Source of the DNA: Chryseobacterium cupriresistens
GTDB taxonomy: Bacteria; Bacteroidota; Bacteroidia; Flavobacteriales; Weeksellaceae
Direction of reading: 5' to 3'
DNA: 64,000 nt
NCBI RefSeq assembly: GCF_046614675.1
Contig: NZ_JBKKJT010000009.1
Location: 62,001-126,000, forward strand
The notes beneath the pieces were generated by a model. The model did no database searches, had not been told where the DNA came from, and saw nothing but the letters and a program-made list of their open reading frames with translations. Below are positions 62,042 to 64,000 of this stretch, piece by piece. The translations under genes were made by a program, and so were the position numbers. Numbering within the stretch: the first letter of the stretch is position 1; each line of letters begins with the position of its first letter.

Positions 62042-62754
62042 AAGAATTCCGGGCAGAAATTCCCCGGGCAGATGAAGATTTTCTGGGCTCGATCAGAGAC
62101 TGGAAAAATATTCAGATGGCCATCGATGACGATACGGTCTGGCTGAAAGGCTTTACCGAGGAACAGGCGGCAGCTCCGGAAATACAACAATTGCCGGACT
62201 TTATTCTGTATGAACTTCGTGATGGGCTTTTATTCAGAAAAGATGCTTTGGTTCCAAGCAAAAAAATGCGGACAGCTTTGCTCTGGATTCCCATAGACAA
62301 AGCATTGCAGCTTAGTTTTCCACCTTCAAACCAAAACTATTTTGGAATTCACGAACAGGTTAAGGTGAACTTAAAAGAAAGCAATGAAGAACAGTCGGTT
62401 ATCGCTCTGCTGAGTAATATTGCCGATATTAGAAACAGTATCGCTGCATTACCGAAGTTTAAGCTTGAAAAAATAAAATGGACAATTCTGGGCGATAAAG
62501 CCCTGTTTATGGGAACTCCATTATTGAGCTTTCCCGGAAAGACCTACTGGACAAAGGACAGACATTTATTGCCTGCAGGTCTGGATTTTGAATTTAAAAA
62601 TTTGAGCACACTGTTGCAGCAAAAATATAATCAAGAGGAAGGATGGCTGCTGTGGGATGGAAATGGGAATTATCTTTCAATAAAAGAAACAGACTTCCGT
62701 CCATTATCCGTAAGCTCATTCCGCCTTACTGAAAAATCAAGAGAATGGAATTAA
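62014..62754 (+). CDS. Unrecognised protein between the MoxR and vWA genes
   Basis: 246 residues, starting 28 bases inside the MoxR gene. Features: DDDTVWLKGFTEEQAAAPE, IQQLPDFILYELRDGLLFRK and the ending FRPLSVSSFRLT. The WLKG segment early and the proteolysis-free beta-rich remainder fit a small beta-domain adaptor such as those in MoxR-vWA-beta-propeller ternary systems. This is a context-based guess. It overlaps the next gene by 10 bases. Confidence 0.75.
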   Translation: MAEDSSKRLKEFRAEIPRADEDFLGSIRDWKNIQMAIDDDTVWLKGFTEEQAAAPEIQQLPDFILYELRDGLLFRKDALVPSKKMRTALLWIPIDKALQLSFPPSNQNYFGIHEQVKVNLKESNEEQSVIALLSNIADIRNSIAALPKFKLEKIKWTILGDKALFMGTPLLSFPGKTYWTKDRHLLPAGLDFEFKNLSTLLQQKYNQEEGWLLWDGNGNYLSIKETDFRPLSVSSFRLTEKSREWN

Positions 62755-64000
62755 AGGCTTATTTCCAGTCCTATGAAAATTATTTTTGGGAATGGAAAAC
62801 TGATGAAGATGTTCCCGGTGATTCCGGTTATCATGAAAACAATCTCCTCTCCATTCCCGGAGTAGGAGCCATAGCTTACAGGCCTTATCTAATGGAGATA
62901 CTGAAAGAGCTTCAGCCGCAGGGATGGCCTGCGTTCGGGGCATTGCTTATGGTTTTGTATGCGATGCAGGATGGATATACGGACTTTGCAGGCCCGCTAA
63001 GACGTACAGCTGAGTTTTATAGCGGTGAAGATTTTGAGTTCAACGCGGAAAAGCCAATTGAATTCCTTGAAAAAATAAAATCACTACCCAAAGTTTATAA
63101 GGAGAAACAGAACAGAATTGTATTGCTCCAGACTTTGTTCAGCAATAGTCATAACAGGGTGGCCTCTCTTCATGCGGATATTTATTTAAAGATCTATTAT
63201 AAACGACCGCAGGAACTAGCGATCAGTGCAGAAAAACAAGACGAAGGTTCAATAGATTTAAACAAAGATCTGAGCGCCTTAAATCTGAATGAAAAATTTC
63301 CTACAGTACAGTCTATCATTGACGCCATGAAAGGCTTGATTGATGAGCCGGAACTGGATGATGAGGTAGTAGAAGAAGAGACAACAGCAGATATGGATAA
63401 AGATTTTATCAAAGAATTAACTGATGAACCAAAAACTTTTCAGATAGGAAGCCTGATCAAAAGAATATGGAGTGGGCTGAAAATTCCCATGCGCCATCTT
63501 TCTCCCGGTGAACAGCCTATCGGAGGAATTTCTGATATGACCAACAAAGGTGATTTTCACCAGATGCTTCTTTCCGAATTTGCCAACGAAGACGATGTCT
63601 TTATGAATCGTGTTGCGAATAACGAGGCATTGTATATGCAAAGAGAAATTCCGCCTGAAGAAAATATTTTTGAAAGAATTATCCTGATTGACACTTCTCT
63701 CAGAAACTGGGGAACTCCCAAAGTACTGGCCTATGCCTCAGCAATAGCGGTTGTCAAACACCCAAAAGCCCATTCTGAATGTAAAATCTTCGCTTTAGGA
63801 CAGGCTGCTACTCCCATTGCGCTGAACAAAGTGGAAGAAGTAGTGGAAAATCTTAATCAGGTAAGTGCTGTTCTGGAAGTTTCAGAAGCACTGGAGAAGT
63901 TTTTTAATGAAAATCACTCAGAAAAGGATATTGAAGTTTTTTTCATTACCCATCAGGATAACATGGCTGATGAGAAGATTCAGCGGGTTGTACATCAGAA
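62745..64000 (+). CDS. vWA-like partner of the MoxR ATPase, cut by the window edge
   Basis: Open from the ATG at 62745 to base 64000 with no stop (418 codons visible), overlapping the previous gene by 10 bases. N-terminal helical part (about 1-150), an acidic stretch (about 200-220, DDEVVEEETTADMDKD), and then ERIILIDTSLRNWGTPKVLA (about 305-325), which matches the first strand and a degraded MIDAS motif (D-x-S-x-S seen as DTSLR) of a von Willebrand A fold. It continues with IEVFFITHQDNMADE. It likely forms a complex with the MoxR ATPase. Confidence 0.8.
   Translation, partial: MELKAYFQSYENYFWEWKTDEDVPGDSGYHENNLLSIPGVGAIAYRPYLMEILKELQPQGWPAFGALLMVLYAMQDGYTDFAGPLRRTAEFYSGEDFEFNAEKPIEFLEKIKSLPKVYKEKQNRIVLLQTLFSNSHNRVASLHADIYLKIYYKRPQELAISAEKQDEGSIDLNKDLSALNLNEKFPTVQSIIDAMKGLIDEPELDDEVVEEETTADMDKDFIKELTDEPKTFQIGSLIKRIWSGLKIPMRHLSPGEQPIGGISDMTNKGDFHQMLLSEFANEDDVFMNRVANNEALYMQREIPPEENIFERIILIDTSLRNWGTPKVLAYASAIAVVKHPKAHSECKIFALGQAATPIALNKVEEVVENLNQVSAVLEVSEALEKFFNENHSEKDIEVFFITHQDNMADEKIQRVVHQ

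Overview
The window comes from a Bacteroidota chromosome, most likely a Chryseobacterium-like member of the Flavobacteriia (Weeksellaceae). The evidence is an A+T-rich genome with A-rich translation starts and no Shine-Dalgarno pattern, a few TAnnTTTG-type promoter boxes, a type IX secretion C-terminal sorting domain, a short NuoG typical of flavobacteria, OMP_b-brl_3-type barrels, and recurring intergenic palindromes. The genus is inferred from protein style, not from a search.

Layout. 0-9.2 kb: a cut-off secreted protein; a 1238-residue surface protein that joins a metallophosphoesterase, a kinase-like middle region and an Omp85-type barrel; an HD phosphohydrolase fused to a Pycsar-type membrane effector (PycTM) domain, followed by a bestrophin; and a GAF-domain protein. 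9.4-23.8 kb: a complete nuoA-N complex I operon on the minus strand. It has an unrelated outer-membrane-type protein between nuoF and nuoG and short repeat elements in many of its gaps. 24-34.6 kb: housekeeping genes (GNAT acetyltransferase, zinc metallopeptidase, YigZ, RibD, DUF349, AroE, a T9SS-secreted endonuclease, a LolC/E-type permease, RbfA, methylmalonyl-CoA epimerase) and a CAU-anticodon tRNA.

34.7-50.5 kb is the accessory core. It holds two adjacent RiPP (ribosomal peptide) loci separated by a TPR/AraC-type membrane regulator. The minus-strand locus encodes a split LanB dehydratase (glutamylation and elimination proteins), a CocE-type periplasmic hydrolase and a lanthipeptide-like precursor whose core has five Thr but no Cys and no Ser; no LanC is seen. 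The plus-strand locus encodes an outer-membrane barrel, five tandem Cys/Trp-rich precursors, a UUCG-loop hairpin, a radical SAM/SPASM maturase, an unrecognised 305-residue protein and a C39-peptidase ABC exporter. All five precursors have an identical-length 32-residue leader, ending in GG in four of them. They fall into two interleaved classes (beta, alpha, beta, alpha, alpha), which suggests a two-component peptide system. This is the best candidate here for an undescribed system.

50.6-59.4 kb: phosphodiesterase/phosphatase and hydrolase genes (PhoD, MBL-fold, TatD), purine nucleoside phosphorylase, a DUF4822 lipoprotein, a DUF434 protein and a VOC protein, with more intergenic repeats. 59.7-64 kb: a tightly overlapping operon of two unknown proteins, a RavA/MoxR-type AAA+ ATPase, another unknown protein and a vWA-like protein cut by the window edge. 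It resembles the MoxR-vWA ternary systems proposed as conflict or stress modules.
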